The notes beneath the pieces were generated by a model. That model saw nothing but the letters and a program-made list of their open reading frames with translations. It made no database searches and was not told the origin of the DNA. Of a DNA stretch of 64,000 nucleotides, positions 15,629 to 22,641 are shown piece by piece (the stretch's first letter is position 1; every line of letters begins with the position of its first letter). The position numbers were made by a program, and so were the translations under genes. The stretch comes from a virus. The DNA lies in the IMG/VR virus record IMGVR_UViG_3300042923_001771, positions 111,446-175,445 of that record; one strand, 5' to 3'.

Positions 15629-16341
15629 TACGATATGTACACGGTTCAGAGGATTCTCTTGACTTAGATGTTTTCTACGTATTTGAAAGTATGCCGACAT
15701 TTGTAGAGTGTCAAAAGTTTTGTTCAGATAAAGAGGAGAATAGAAATATTATTGTAGTGAAGGAAGGTATTGTTTCACAATGTTTTAAGGGAACAATTGA
15801 TGAAATCAATAATGGGTTACTTCACACATACCCACTTCATGAACAACAATGTGAAAATATTGTAACTAAAACAGTTGAACGAGATGTTCTCATTAAAATT
15901 GTTAGGGTCATGCGTTGTTTGTTGTCTCATTGTTCTAGGACTCAATATCGTCTTGATGTAAAGAAAGTTTTGAAAAGTTCAAGTTGGAAAGACAGACTAA
16001 GTATGCTCGACAAAATTGACTTTACCTCAATAGACGATTATGGCAAGTCTGGTTCAAAAGAAGATGTATTGAAAGTATTTGCTTTTCAATTAGGTCAGGT
16101 GTTTGGCCTGATAGATGACAATAATGAATATTATACTAAAAGTTCTATTGCAAAGCAATACCCTTTGCTTCATAAATATCTGTATCGTCAACAAGATTCA
16201 GATATTTCTGATTTAGCTAATGAAATAGATATATTCTATCATTTAGCTGCTTCACTTAATATAACTGAAAAAGATGGAATAGTTACTTTTGTTGATTACG
16301 ATAAGAGCTTTGATTTAGTGAAAGAGCAATATGCAAAATAA
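15625..16341 (+). CDS. Hypothetical protein, 238 aa
   Basis: A GAAGGAG site precedes the ATG, which overlaps the upstream stop by 4 bp. An N-terminal beta-rich part and a C-terminal helical part (KEDVLKVFAFQLGQVFGLID). Not recognised. It is the last gene of the 14816 operon. Confidence 0.65.
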   Translation: MIRYVHGSEDSLDLDVFYVFESMPTFVECQKFCSDKEENRNIIVVKEGIVSQCFKGTIDEINNGLLHTYPLHEQQCENIVTKTVERDVLIKIVRVMRCLLSHCSRTQYRLDVKKVLKSSSWKDRLSMLDKIDFTSIDDYGKSGSKEDVLKVFAFQLGQVFGLIDDNNEYYTKSSIAKQYPLLHKYLYRQQDSDISDLANEIDIFYHLAASLNITEKDGIVTFVDYDKSFDLVKEQYAK

Positions 16342-16370
16342 AAAGAGAGCCTTAATTGGCTCTCTTTTTT
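16340..16370. terminator. Bidirectional intrinsic terminator
   Basis: AAAAAGAGAGCC pairs with GGCTCTCTTTTTT around TTAATT. It serves the convergent genes on both sides. Confidence 0.9.
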
Positions 16371-17236
16371 AGTCTTGTTGTTTTTATTTTTGCTGTAGAC
16401 TGTTCTTGATTTAAATTTGGATTAACTGTTTTATTTATTTGCGTATAGAATTCTTTACATTGTTCATATGCAATACTTAAGCTTTGCCATGAACCAGTGC
16501 TAATATATTTTTTAAAGTAATATTCAATATCCTCAAGAATTTCACGATCATACATGTCATACAAATAACGGAAGTCTAATTCATCAAATTTAACTCCAGT
16601 TATAGAATCTAGCTGAATTGGACCATAGTGAATGCACTGATTGGAATCTTTTAGTGTTTGTTTCCAAGGAAGTTCAGGATTATTCTTATTTACATATCCA
16701 TCATCCAAATCTGGTCCTAGAGCGTCTGTATCACACTCTATCTTGAATTCAGTGTTCCAAGCTGGAAGTTGCGCCCATGGTCTATTTTCCCATCTATTAC
16801 TTCTATACATACTTCTGTCAGGTCTGCCTGAGAGATAAATACCGTCAGATCCAGAAGGAGTAATGGTTTCAAGAATGTCAAGTTGGTCATCATTCATAAC
16901 TTGTTCGTAATCGTCTGGATGTTCAACCTTAATTTGGTCAACTATATCATTTATTTGTTTTTTTAATTCTTTTGTAGTATCAACACCAGAGTATTCACTA
17001 TTCATATCATCAAAAAGGCGTTTTATCGGATATGTTTTCATTTGATCAGGTGTGTGCACTGAAGGTTTAAATACATCTCTGTATGGTTCTGCTTCTCCAG
17101 TTCCATATGAAACCCTATCAACATAAGTTCCTGGAACTATTTGACCGTCGTCAACTATCATTGTAAATAATTGACTATTTGTTACGTGATAAAGGTTTAT
17201 TTTTTCCCATGCTTTTTTCTTAAGCAATCGTTTCAT
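16352..17236 (-). CDS. ART-like protein with KRLxKK tags at both ends, 294 aa
   Basis: The ATG at 17236 follows AGAGGTTGGTG and gives MKRLLKKKAWEKINLYHVT. The order LYHVT..., DDGQIVPGT, GIYLSGRPD, FKIECDTDALGPD and IHYGPIQLDSITGVKFDE resembles small ADP-ribosyltransferase-fold proteins (LYHxT start, final I..V strand), though catalytic residues cannot be assigned with confidence. The C-terminus ends TAKIKTTRLKKRAN. N- and C-terminal basic tags recur in other proteins here. Sits just downstream of the ParB-like gene and reads with it. Confidence 0.55.
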   Translation of the reverse strand: MKRLLKKKAWEKINLYHVTNSQLFTMIVDDGQIVPGTYVDRVSYGTGEAEPYRDVFKPSVHTPDQMKTYPIKRLFDDMNSEYSGVDTTKELKKQINDIVDQIKVEHPDDYEQVMNDDQLDILETITPSGSDGIYLSGRPDRSMYRSNRWENRPWAQLPAWNTEFKIECDTDALGPDLDDGYVNKNNPELPWKQTLKDSNQCIHYGPIQLDSITGVKFDELDFRYLYDMYDREILEDIEYYFKKYISTGSWQSLSIAYEQCKEFYTQINKTVNPNLNQEQSTAKIKTTRLKKRAN

Positions 17237-17255
17237 AATAACACCAACCTCTTTT

Positions 17256-17759
17256 TTAATTTTGCCATCCTCTTTTAGAAGCATCGTAATTTCCTTCTCC
17301 CAAGCCAAATCGACTGACTTGTCTTTGAGAATTACCCATGTATTGAATTTCGACAGGTACAGAAGTTAAACCTAATTGTATTGCTGCTTCTCTACGATGA
17401 TTTCCTTCACTAATTTTAGCGGTTCCATCTTTTTCAACTACAACGTGAAGTGGGTTTTGAATGCCGTTTGCTTTAATATCTTCCAAGAATCTATTCCACT
17501 TATCTTCTCTATAATCGCCAAAGTAATTATACGTCTGTCCGTCTTTAGGGTTAGTCCATTTTTCCCATTGTCTTTGTTCACCATTGCGTCCGGGTAAATC
17601 AAGAATATCTGCTAAATCAATTTCTCCTTGTTGAATTGCTGTAGTTGTCGTTGGACCCGCTTCGTAACTACTATTTGGACCTTCATCTATATGAAGTTTT
17701 GGTAAACCTACCCATCCAGCCTTTTTAATAAAGTTAGCAACTTTTTTTAATCTGCTCAT
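17256..17759 (-). CDS. ParB/sulfiredoxin-fold domain protein with RLKK N-terminal tag
   Basis: The N-terminus is MSRLKKVANFIKKAG. The second half carries the ParB-type core: FLEDIKANGIQNPLHVVVEK followed by ISEGNHRREAAIQLG and SVPVEIQYMG. This matches ParB N-terminal/Srx-like nuclease-fold domains, which bind or hydrolyse nucleotides or DNA. An AAGGGGGAA site precedes the ATG. It is followed after 19 bp by the ART-like gene. With no HTH segment it is not a full ParB. Confidence 0.75.
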   Translation of the reverse strand: MSRLKKVANFIKKAGWVGLPKLHIDEGPNSSYEAGPTTTTAIQQGEIDLADILDLPGRNGEQRQWEKWTNPKDGQTYNYFGDYREDKWNRFLEDIKANGIQNPLHVVVEKDGTAKISEGNHRREAAIQLGLTSVPVEIQYMGNSQRQVSRFGLGEGNYDASKRGWQN

Positions 17760-17827
17760 TTTTCTTCCCCCTTATTTCTATCCTTTTAATAAATAATGAA
17801 AACAGTTGCTAATAATTACATTATGCA

Positions 17828-17853
17828 ATAAAAAAAGAGTGATTTCTCACTCC
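17828..17853 (-). terminator. Intrinsic terminator for the minus-strand gene at 17856
   Basis: GAGTGA (17837-17842) pairs with TCACTC (17846-17851) with a run of A on the left, which is a U-tract on the minus strand. Confidence 0.8.
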
Positions 17854-17855
17854 TC

Positions 17856-18260
17856 TTACTTTGGTAAAAAGTTTTTAAATACCTCAAAAATGGTTTCCAC
17901 TTGATTTGATTCATTAAGTTCAAATCTATAGTGATGCCCATATTTATGTTTTGATTTTTTGTATTTTGGTATTCCAGCTGCTAAGAGTTGACTTCTCATC
18001 TTATGACCATCGAGTGACCAGTTACCGATAGAAAGATGTAATGCGCTTTTATCGATTTCTTCATCTTTCCCTCTGAGATAAAGTTTAATTGAATTAACAG
18101 GACAATTGTTATCAAATTCATATCTCACTAGAATTGTGTTGTCATTTATTTTCATAACATCTTTATCGATTTCTTGTCCAGTTAGAATATGAATTACAAA
18201 TTGTGAATCAATATAGTCTATTACGTGTTCATGTTTATTTGCAATTTCGTTTATATCCAA
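17856..18260 (-). CDS. Hypothetical protein, 134 aa
   Basis: A TTG at 18260 (minus) follows GAGAGGTG at a normal distance; the in-frame GTG at 18269 is inside that site. His-rich C-terminal half (KSKHKYGHHYRFELNE). Not recognised. It has its own minus-strand promoter, divergent from the AAA-type gene at 18363. Confidence 0.65.
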   Translation of the reverse strand: MDINEIANKHEHVIDYIDSQFVIHILTGQEIDKDVMKINDNTILVRYEFDNNCPVNSIKLYLRGKDEEIDKSALHLSIGNWSLDGHKMRSQLLAAGIPKYKKSKHKYGHHYRFELNESNQVETIFEVFKNFLPK

Positions 18261-18278
18261 GCTTTTCACCTCTCTTAT

Positions 18279-18307
18279 ATTATAATTAAAAGATAAAGTT
18301 TTATAAA
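18279..18307 (-). promoter_or_regulatory. Minus-strand sigmaA-type promoter
   Basis: On the minus strand TTTATA (18302-18307), 17 bp, TATAAT (18279-18284). It is back-to-back with the plus-strand promoter at 18311. Confidence 0.65.
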
Positions 18308-18310
18308 CAG

Positions 18311-18339
18311 TTTACAAAAACACAAGATTGTGATATAAT
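18311..18339 (+). promoter_or_regulatory. SigmaA-type promoter with extended -10
   Basis: TTTACA, 17 bp spacer ending TGA, TATAAT at 18334-18339, followed by AAGGAGG and the start at 18363. Confidence 0.9.
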
Positions 18340-18362
18340 ATTCTTATAAGGAGGTATTGAAC

Positions 18363-18938
18363 ATGCGACTTAGAACTCCAGAATTTATTGATATAGATAA
18401 AAAATTATTTAACAAATATCCTGTAAAATTTCCATTAAAGGATCGTGTTAGTATTATTCATGGTCTTAATGGTACTGGTAAAACAAAAACTTTAGAAGTA
18501 CTTGTAGAGTACTTTAAGGAGCAGGGTGAACATGTAATTTATTTTCCATCTGATAGAGTTTTTAGTTTTGATATAGATGAAGTTGAAGCTCTTGAAGTTA
18601 TGTGGGCTATGACTGATGAACAAAACATATTGAAGAAATACGGATTTCATATTTACCCTTGGGATATTAATGATATGAAAGGGCAATATATTGACTCTGG
18701 AATGTTGCAACTTATTAATTTATTTGGAACATTGGCTTTTCTCGATAAACCTTCAGTGATAATAATTGATACGCTTGAAAGAAGTTTGCACGCAGTTATA
18801 AGAAGATCAATTCTTAAAGATTTGATGGCTGTTCCTAAAATTCACAAACTAATAGTAACTTCTTATTCTCCTGAAGTTTACAGAGATTTTGAAGATTTCA
18901 CAATTAATATTAGAGAATGCGTTCAATTAGGAAGTTAA
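18363..18938 (+). CDS. AAA/ABC-type P-loop ATPase, small, 191 aa
   Basis: Walker A IIHGLNGTGKTKTL (~residues 33-46) and a Walker-B-like strand SVIIIDTLERSLH near 140, with the following strand KLIVTSYSPEVY. The layout resembles compact RecF/OLD-type AAA-21 ATPases, but a signature (LSxG) motif is not evident. The ATG at 18363 follows AAGGAGG. Function unknown. Confidence 0.7.
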   Translation: MRLRTPEFIDIDKKLFNKYPVKFPLKDRVSIIHGLNGTGKTKTLEVLVEYFKEQGEHVIYFPSDRVFSFDIDEVEALEVMWAMTDEQNILKKYGFHIYPWDINDMKGQYIDSGMLQLINLFGTLAFLDKPSVIIIDTLERSLHAVIRRSILKDLMAVPKIHKLIVTSYSPEVYRDFEDFTINIRECVQLGS

Positions 18939-18987
18939 ATTAGCACTATTTACTATATATAATACTCTCAATAAGGAGGGTGTTATA

Positions 18988-19341
18988 TTGGACGGATCGC
19001 ATTATACTCTAAGATTATTTACTCATCAAAATCTTAGCAACCCACAAAATGGAGATGCTTATATAAATTACCATGGTGAGTTAGAGATTTACCACAACTA
19101 CCGTTGGAATAAAATGGTTTCACAACAAAACTTTTATAGCATGTTAAGTGCATCACCCGTTAAGCCACCACCAATGAGTCATGAAATTTGGAGTAGAAAT
19201 TTCAGTAAAAATCTAGATCAAATAGTTGAAGCTCTGATATTATTAATGATTAGAAATGGCACGTTAGAAAATGTTCAAGAATTTAAAGATTTATTGGATT
19301 CAAAAAAAGTAGCAGAAGAACTAACTCAATATGAAAAATAA
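18988..19341 (+). CDS. Hypothetical protein, 117 aa; paralog of the 39137 gene
   Basis: The TTG at 18988 follows AAGGAGGG. The N-terminal PQNGDAYINY...HNYRW and the C-terminal helix IVEALILLMIRNG...VQEFKDLL align with PQQGDMYHDS...HNNSW and ILDTMLALLIRAN...VDEFKEIM in the protein at 39137. This shows a duplicated phage family. Function unknown. Confidence 0.7.
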   Translation: MDGSHYTLRLFTHQNLSNPQNGDAYINYHGELEIYHNYRWNKMVSQQNFYSMLSASPVKPPPMSHEIWSRNFSKNLDQIVEALILLMIRNGTLENVQEFKDLLDSKKVAEELTQYEK

Positions 19342-19344
19342 TTA

Positions 19345-19376
19345 AAAGAGAGTGATTAAATCGCTCTCTTTTTTTA
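19345..19376 (+). terminator. Rho-independent terminator
   Basis: AGAGAGTGA pairs with TCGCTCTCT around TTAAA, followed by T7. Confidence 0.88.
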
Positions 19377-19415
19377 TTGTAATAACGTTTAATTGAACTA
19401 ACGGGAGGATTGAAA

Positions 19416-20393
19416 ATGAAACGTCTTGCAAAATTAAAAACAGAAGTAACAAGTGATGAATTTTCATTAAGAGTTTTAGCATTTGATGACGAATCTGAAA
19501 TGCCAGAAGAGCCCGTAATGTGGCTTGATGCGACGCTTGAATATGAAAACGAACATCCATCTTATTATGAATCAGAAGAAGAAATTGAGTACTACAATGA
19601 ACAAGAACATGACAAAGGAAAACTCAAATCTATTTATGTAAGTGTAATTGATTTTGACAATAAATTGTATTTTGCGATGCCTGAAGCTAGACAAAGAGCT
19701 TGTGGTTCTACTCTTATAAAAAAATTTATAAGATACTACACTCAACATTATGGTAAAAATACAGACAATTGGGTTCCTGTACATGCATCATTTGCAAATT
19801 ACGATCTCCAAGAACAATTTAAAAATGCTGTAGATGCAGGGATTTTTCCTCCGCAATCAAAAGATATGATTATGGAAACAACAGAAGAGAATTATAGAAA
19901 ACAAAGAACTTACAATTTAGATAATCGTAGATTGTTAAATGAAATGAAAGAAAACCCACAGAAATTTTTTGGAAATTTTGAAATTGTTGGAGGCTTCATG
20001 ATCAACCCTAAGTTTTCACAAATCGAAGAATTAATTACTAGTGTTAGAGATAAATATGGTTTTGAGTTTAAGAATTTTGAGGGCATGATTGAAGATGGCG
20101 ATCTCACGGTTATGTTACCAACTGCAGGTCATGATTTACCATACGATGCAACAAATTTTTATTTTGATCCAGATTCAAAAGTTGTTGTCTTTAGTAATGC
20201 TGAATCACCAGATAATATTAAGAGAATAATTCAAGGTAAAGAATCAGTTATGGCGAGTTTGTTTGACTCAGTAACTGAAATTTGTTTTGGTTGGTTGGGT
20301 GGAGATCCTATTACGCCACAAGAGTTTTTCTCGTCACAAGAAAAAACTGCAAGCAACATTAGGAGATTATTAAGAAACATAAAGAGAGGGTAA
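19416..20393 (+). CDS. Hypothetical virion/host-interaction protein, 325 aa; paralog A, tagged at both ends
   Basis: The ATG at 19416 follows GGGAGG and gives MKRLAKLKTEV. The C-terminus is TASNIRRLLRNIKRG. The body aligns along its length with the 21588 protein: VIDFDNKLYFAMPEARQ, TLIKKFIRYY, GIFPPQSKDM and NLDNRRLLNEMKENP each have counterparts there. The family is not recognised. It lies upstream of codY with a terminator whose loop contains its TAA. Confidence 0.75.
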   Translation: MKRLAKLKTEVTSDEFSLRVLAFDDESEMPEEPVMWLDATLEYENEHPSYYESEEEIEYYNEQEHDKGKLKSIYVSVIDFDNKLYFAMPEARQRACGSTLIKKFIRYYTQHYGKNTDNWVPVHASFANYDLQEQFKNAVDAGIFPPQSKDMIMETTEENYRKQRTYNLDNRRLLNEMKENPQKFFGNFEIVGGFMINPKFSQIEELITSVRDKYGFEFKNFEGMIEDGDLTVMLPTAGHDLPYDATNFYFDPDSKVVVFSNAESPDNIKRIIQGKESVMASLFDSVTEICFGWLGGDPITPQEFFSSQEKTASNIRRLLRNIKRG

Positions 20394-20407
20394 CTCTCTT
20401 TTTTTTG
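20384..20407 (+). terminator. Rho-independent terminator with stop codon in the loop
   Basis: AGAGAG and CTCTCT close on GGTAA; the TAA at 20391-20393 is the stop of the upstream gene. T8 follows. Confidence 0.85.
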
Positions 20408-20426
20408 TCATAATCATGATATTAAT

Positions 20427-20476
20427 TTACAAAATATGACAATTAGTTACACAGTATTACAAGATATGACACAATT
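20427..20476 (+). repeat. Direct repeats upstream of codY (possible operator)
   Basis: TTACAAAATATGACAATT (20427-20444) and TTACAAGATATGACACAATT (20457-20476) start 30 bp apart, about three helical turns. A palindrome ATCATGAT lies just before at 20413-20420. Two well-spaced copies in a 300 bp non-coding stretch suggest a binding site. Confidence 0.55.
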
Positions 20477-20531
20477 TCTCACACTATGTTAAAAAAATTT
20501 TATACTTTTTTAATAATATAAAATCAAGAAA

Positions 20532-20623
20532 AACAATAGACTTAAAAACAAGTATTGTTGCATTAAGAAAGGAAGCGTAGTTCGTGTTTAATACGCAATA
20601 GGGTGAATATTTAAAAAATATAT
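20532..20623 (+). other. Structured leader upstream of codY
   Basis: Within the 302 bp gene-free stretch 20394-20695, three hairpins can be drawn in a row: AACAATA with TATTGTT (20532-20559), GCGTA with TACGC (20575-20596), and AATATT with AAATAT (20606-20623). They may form a transcribed leader that controls codY. No known RNA class was recognised. Confidence 0.35.
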
Positions 20624-20695
20624 ACTAACAGGCCAGATACGTTGCAAAGTACATTATAATACAATAATATTAAAAACAACTTGGGGGTTCTCATA

Positions 20696-21385
20696 ATGAA
20701 TGTAATTGAAAAGGCTAAAACTTTTTCTGCTTTACTACAACAAAGCGGCGCAGATGTTGTTGAAACAAATAATATGATTAACGCTTTACACGAAATTACA
20801 AATGCAAATGTAACATTTTTAAATACAAATGGAGAAATTAAAAATCAAGATGTGAAACATCTTGATTTAGATTTTCCATCAAATAATCAAATTAATAGTA
20901 TTAATGATGTTGAGCAAGTAACGCAATTAGAAAATGGATTTGCAGTTATTGCTCCAATTTGCAATAATAGTAAACGTCATGGTTCAGTTGTTGTTGTTAC
21001 TAGAGACTATCCAACACACGAAGATATTGCTTTTTCTAATATTGTTGCATCATTGATTGGTAAATCAATCGTTATAACTTCATCAAATGAAGAAGAAGTA
21101 GACAATAGAAATAAGATGGCTGCAAGAAATGCACTTAAATCTTTAAGTTTTACTGAGATTTGTGCAATACAAAGTATCTTTGATGAGCTTCAAGGAAATG
21201 AAGGTTTACTAGTAGCTTCAAAAATTGCAGATAGAGTTGGATTCACAAGATCAGTTATTGTAAATGCTGTACGCAAACTAGAAGGTGCAAGCGTTGTTGA
21301 GTCACGTTCTTTAGGTATGAAAGGTACTCATATTAAAATTCTTAATAATCACCTCTTGCCAGAACTTGCAGCACTAAACAAATAA
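20696..21385 (+). CDS. codY: CodY-family transcriptional regulator
   Basis: The C-terminal half is clearly CodY: EGLLVASKIADRVGFTRS, VIVNAVRKLEGASVVESRS and LGMKGTHIKILNN form the conserved winged HTH of Bacillota CodY. The N-terminal ~140 residues correspond to the GAF ligand domain but are strongly diverged and shortened (229 versus about 259 residues in hosts), so sensing of branched-chain amino acids or GTP is uncertain. The ATG at 20696 follows GGGGG; the in-frame TTG at 20681 is unlikely. In hosts CodY represses nutrient-limitation genes. The phage copy sits between two paralogous genes and could redirect host metabolism. A strong bidirectional-looking terminator follows. Confidence 0.93.
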   Translation: MNVIEKAKTFSALLQQSGADVVETNNMINALHEITNANVTFLNTNGEIKNQDVKHLDLDFPSNNQINSINDVEQVTQLENGFAVIAPICNNSKRHGSVVVVTRDYPTHEDIAFSNIVASLIGKSIVITSSNEEEVDNRNKMAARNALKSLSFTEICAIQSIFDELQGNEGLLVASKIADRVGFTRSVIVNAVRKLEGASVVESRSLGMKGTHIKILNNHLLPELAALNK

Positions 21386-21396
21386 TATTTTTATTC

Positions 21397-21431
21397 AAAA
21401 TGAGACCAAATTAATTTGGTCTCATTTTTTT
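21397..21431. terminator. Intrinsic terminator after codY
   Basis: AAATGAGACCAAATT pairs with AATTTGGTCTCATTT, flanked by A- and T-runs. Confidence 0.9.
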
Positions 21432-21461
21432 ATACATAACTCTATAGAATGAAACACAGTA

Positions 21462-21492
21462 TTAAAACTCATTTTTAATAGATTATTATTTA
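21462..21492 (+). promoter_or_regulatory. Degenerate copy of the intergenic cassette
   Basis: TTAAAACTCA (21462-21471) followed by ATTATTATTTA (21482-21492): both conserved pieces of the terminator/bipartite cassette, but the stem and the ATATTAT half are eroded. The next gene starts at 21588. Confidence 0.35.
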
Positions 21493-21587
21493 GATAAAAC
21501 ATTTTAGCTTAAAAGTTTAAATCTTGATAATAAAAAAGATTACATTTAATATTCTAAAATAGAAACAAAACACAGGAGGAAAGTGTA

Positions 21588-22523
21588 ATGAGTATTTTTG
21601 AAAGAATGGCTGAATTAAAGTCTGACATACTAAATGCAACAGATAGAGATTTAAAAGTAGTTGTTTATGATACAGAAGCTAAAGATCCAAGTAAGCCAGT
21701 AGCGTGGTTAAATGCTAATTTTCAATATGAAGGAAATACTCCAAATCTACTTTATGTCGATGTAATTGATTTTGATGATGACGCTCTTTTCAGTATGCCT
21801 AAGAATAGAAAGGACATGTGCGGAGCTGTACTTTTGAAGAAATTCATGAGATACTATAGAGATAATTTCGGAAAAGACAACAAGAAAGACAACCCGTGGT
21901 TACCTGTTGGTGCTAATTTTATCAATTATGAAATACAAGAAAAATTTGACAAATTATTAGATTCAGGTATGTTTCCACCACAATCAAATGATCATGTTCA
22001 AAGAACTACAAAAGATCAATTTAATAAAGAACTACACTATAATAAAGATAATAGAGAAATGATGCACAACATAAAGACTAATCCAGGAGATTACTTTACA
22101 ACATTGCACATTGAAAATAATTATTCAATAAACGATTCTCTTTCTGAGATTAATAGTGCTTTAGAAAAATTTACGAAGGAATTCCCTGAAGCAGCTGAAA
22201 ATAGCTATAGGTTTGATATTTTATCTGGGCACATTAAAGATGGTAATGTTTACGTCATGCTACCAGTAAATGATGAATTACCTTCAGATCAAGAAACCAG
22301 TTTTCAATATTATAAGCAAGAGGGAAATTTGTTCTTTGAAAATGCTTTCACATTAGAAGATGCTAAAAATTTTGTTGGTGATAATAAAGAAAACATCAAG
22401 AAATCATTTGATGCAGTTCAAACAATTCAATGCATAAACACAGATAAACTACCAGTTGGATCTTTATTTAATGACAATACAGAGGCGAGTATGATTAAGA
22501 GATTAATTAAACGTTCAAAATAA
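21588..22523 (+). CDS. Hypothetical virion/host-interaction protein, 311 aa; paralog B
   Basis: Aligns with the 19416 protein over most of its length (VIDFDDDALFSMPKNRK, VLLKKFMRYY, GMFPPQSNDH and NKDNREMMHNIKTNP). The start MSIFERMAELKSD lacks the KRLxKK start, but the C-terminus EASMIKRLIKRSK keeps the tag. A CACAGGAGG site precedes the ATG. The pair flanks codY. Function unknown. Confidence 0.75.
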   Translation: MSIFERMAELKSDILNATDRDLKVVVYDTEAKDPSKPVAWLNANFQYEGNTPNLLYVDVIDFDDDALFSMPKNRKDMCGAVLLKKFMRYYRDNFGKDNKKDNPWLPVGANFINYEIQEKFDKLLDSGMFPPQSNDHVQRTTKDQFNKELHYNKDNREMMHNIKTNPGDYFTTLHIENNYSINDSLSEINSALEKFTKEFPEAAENSYRFDILSGHIKDGNVYVMLPVNDELPSDQETSFQYYKQEGNLFFENAFTLEDAKNFVGDNKENIKKSFDAVQTIQCINTDKLPVGSLFNDNTEASMIKRLIKRSK

Positions 22524-22526
22524 AAA

Positions 22527-22560
22527 AGAGACGATAACAATAGAGTTATCGTCTTTAGTG
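22527..22560 (+). terminator. Intrinsic terminator
   Basis: GACGATAAC pairs with GTTATCGTC around AATAGA, followed by a T-rich but interrupted tail. Confidence 0.7.
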
Positions 22561-22641
22561 CTTTTTCTATTATATCGATTAAGCTACATATTATTTAACA
22601 TTAGATGCTCTTATTGTGTTTGAAAGGGAGGGAATTATAAG

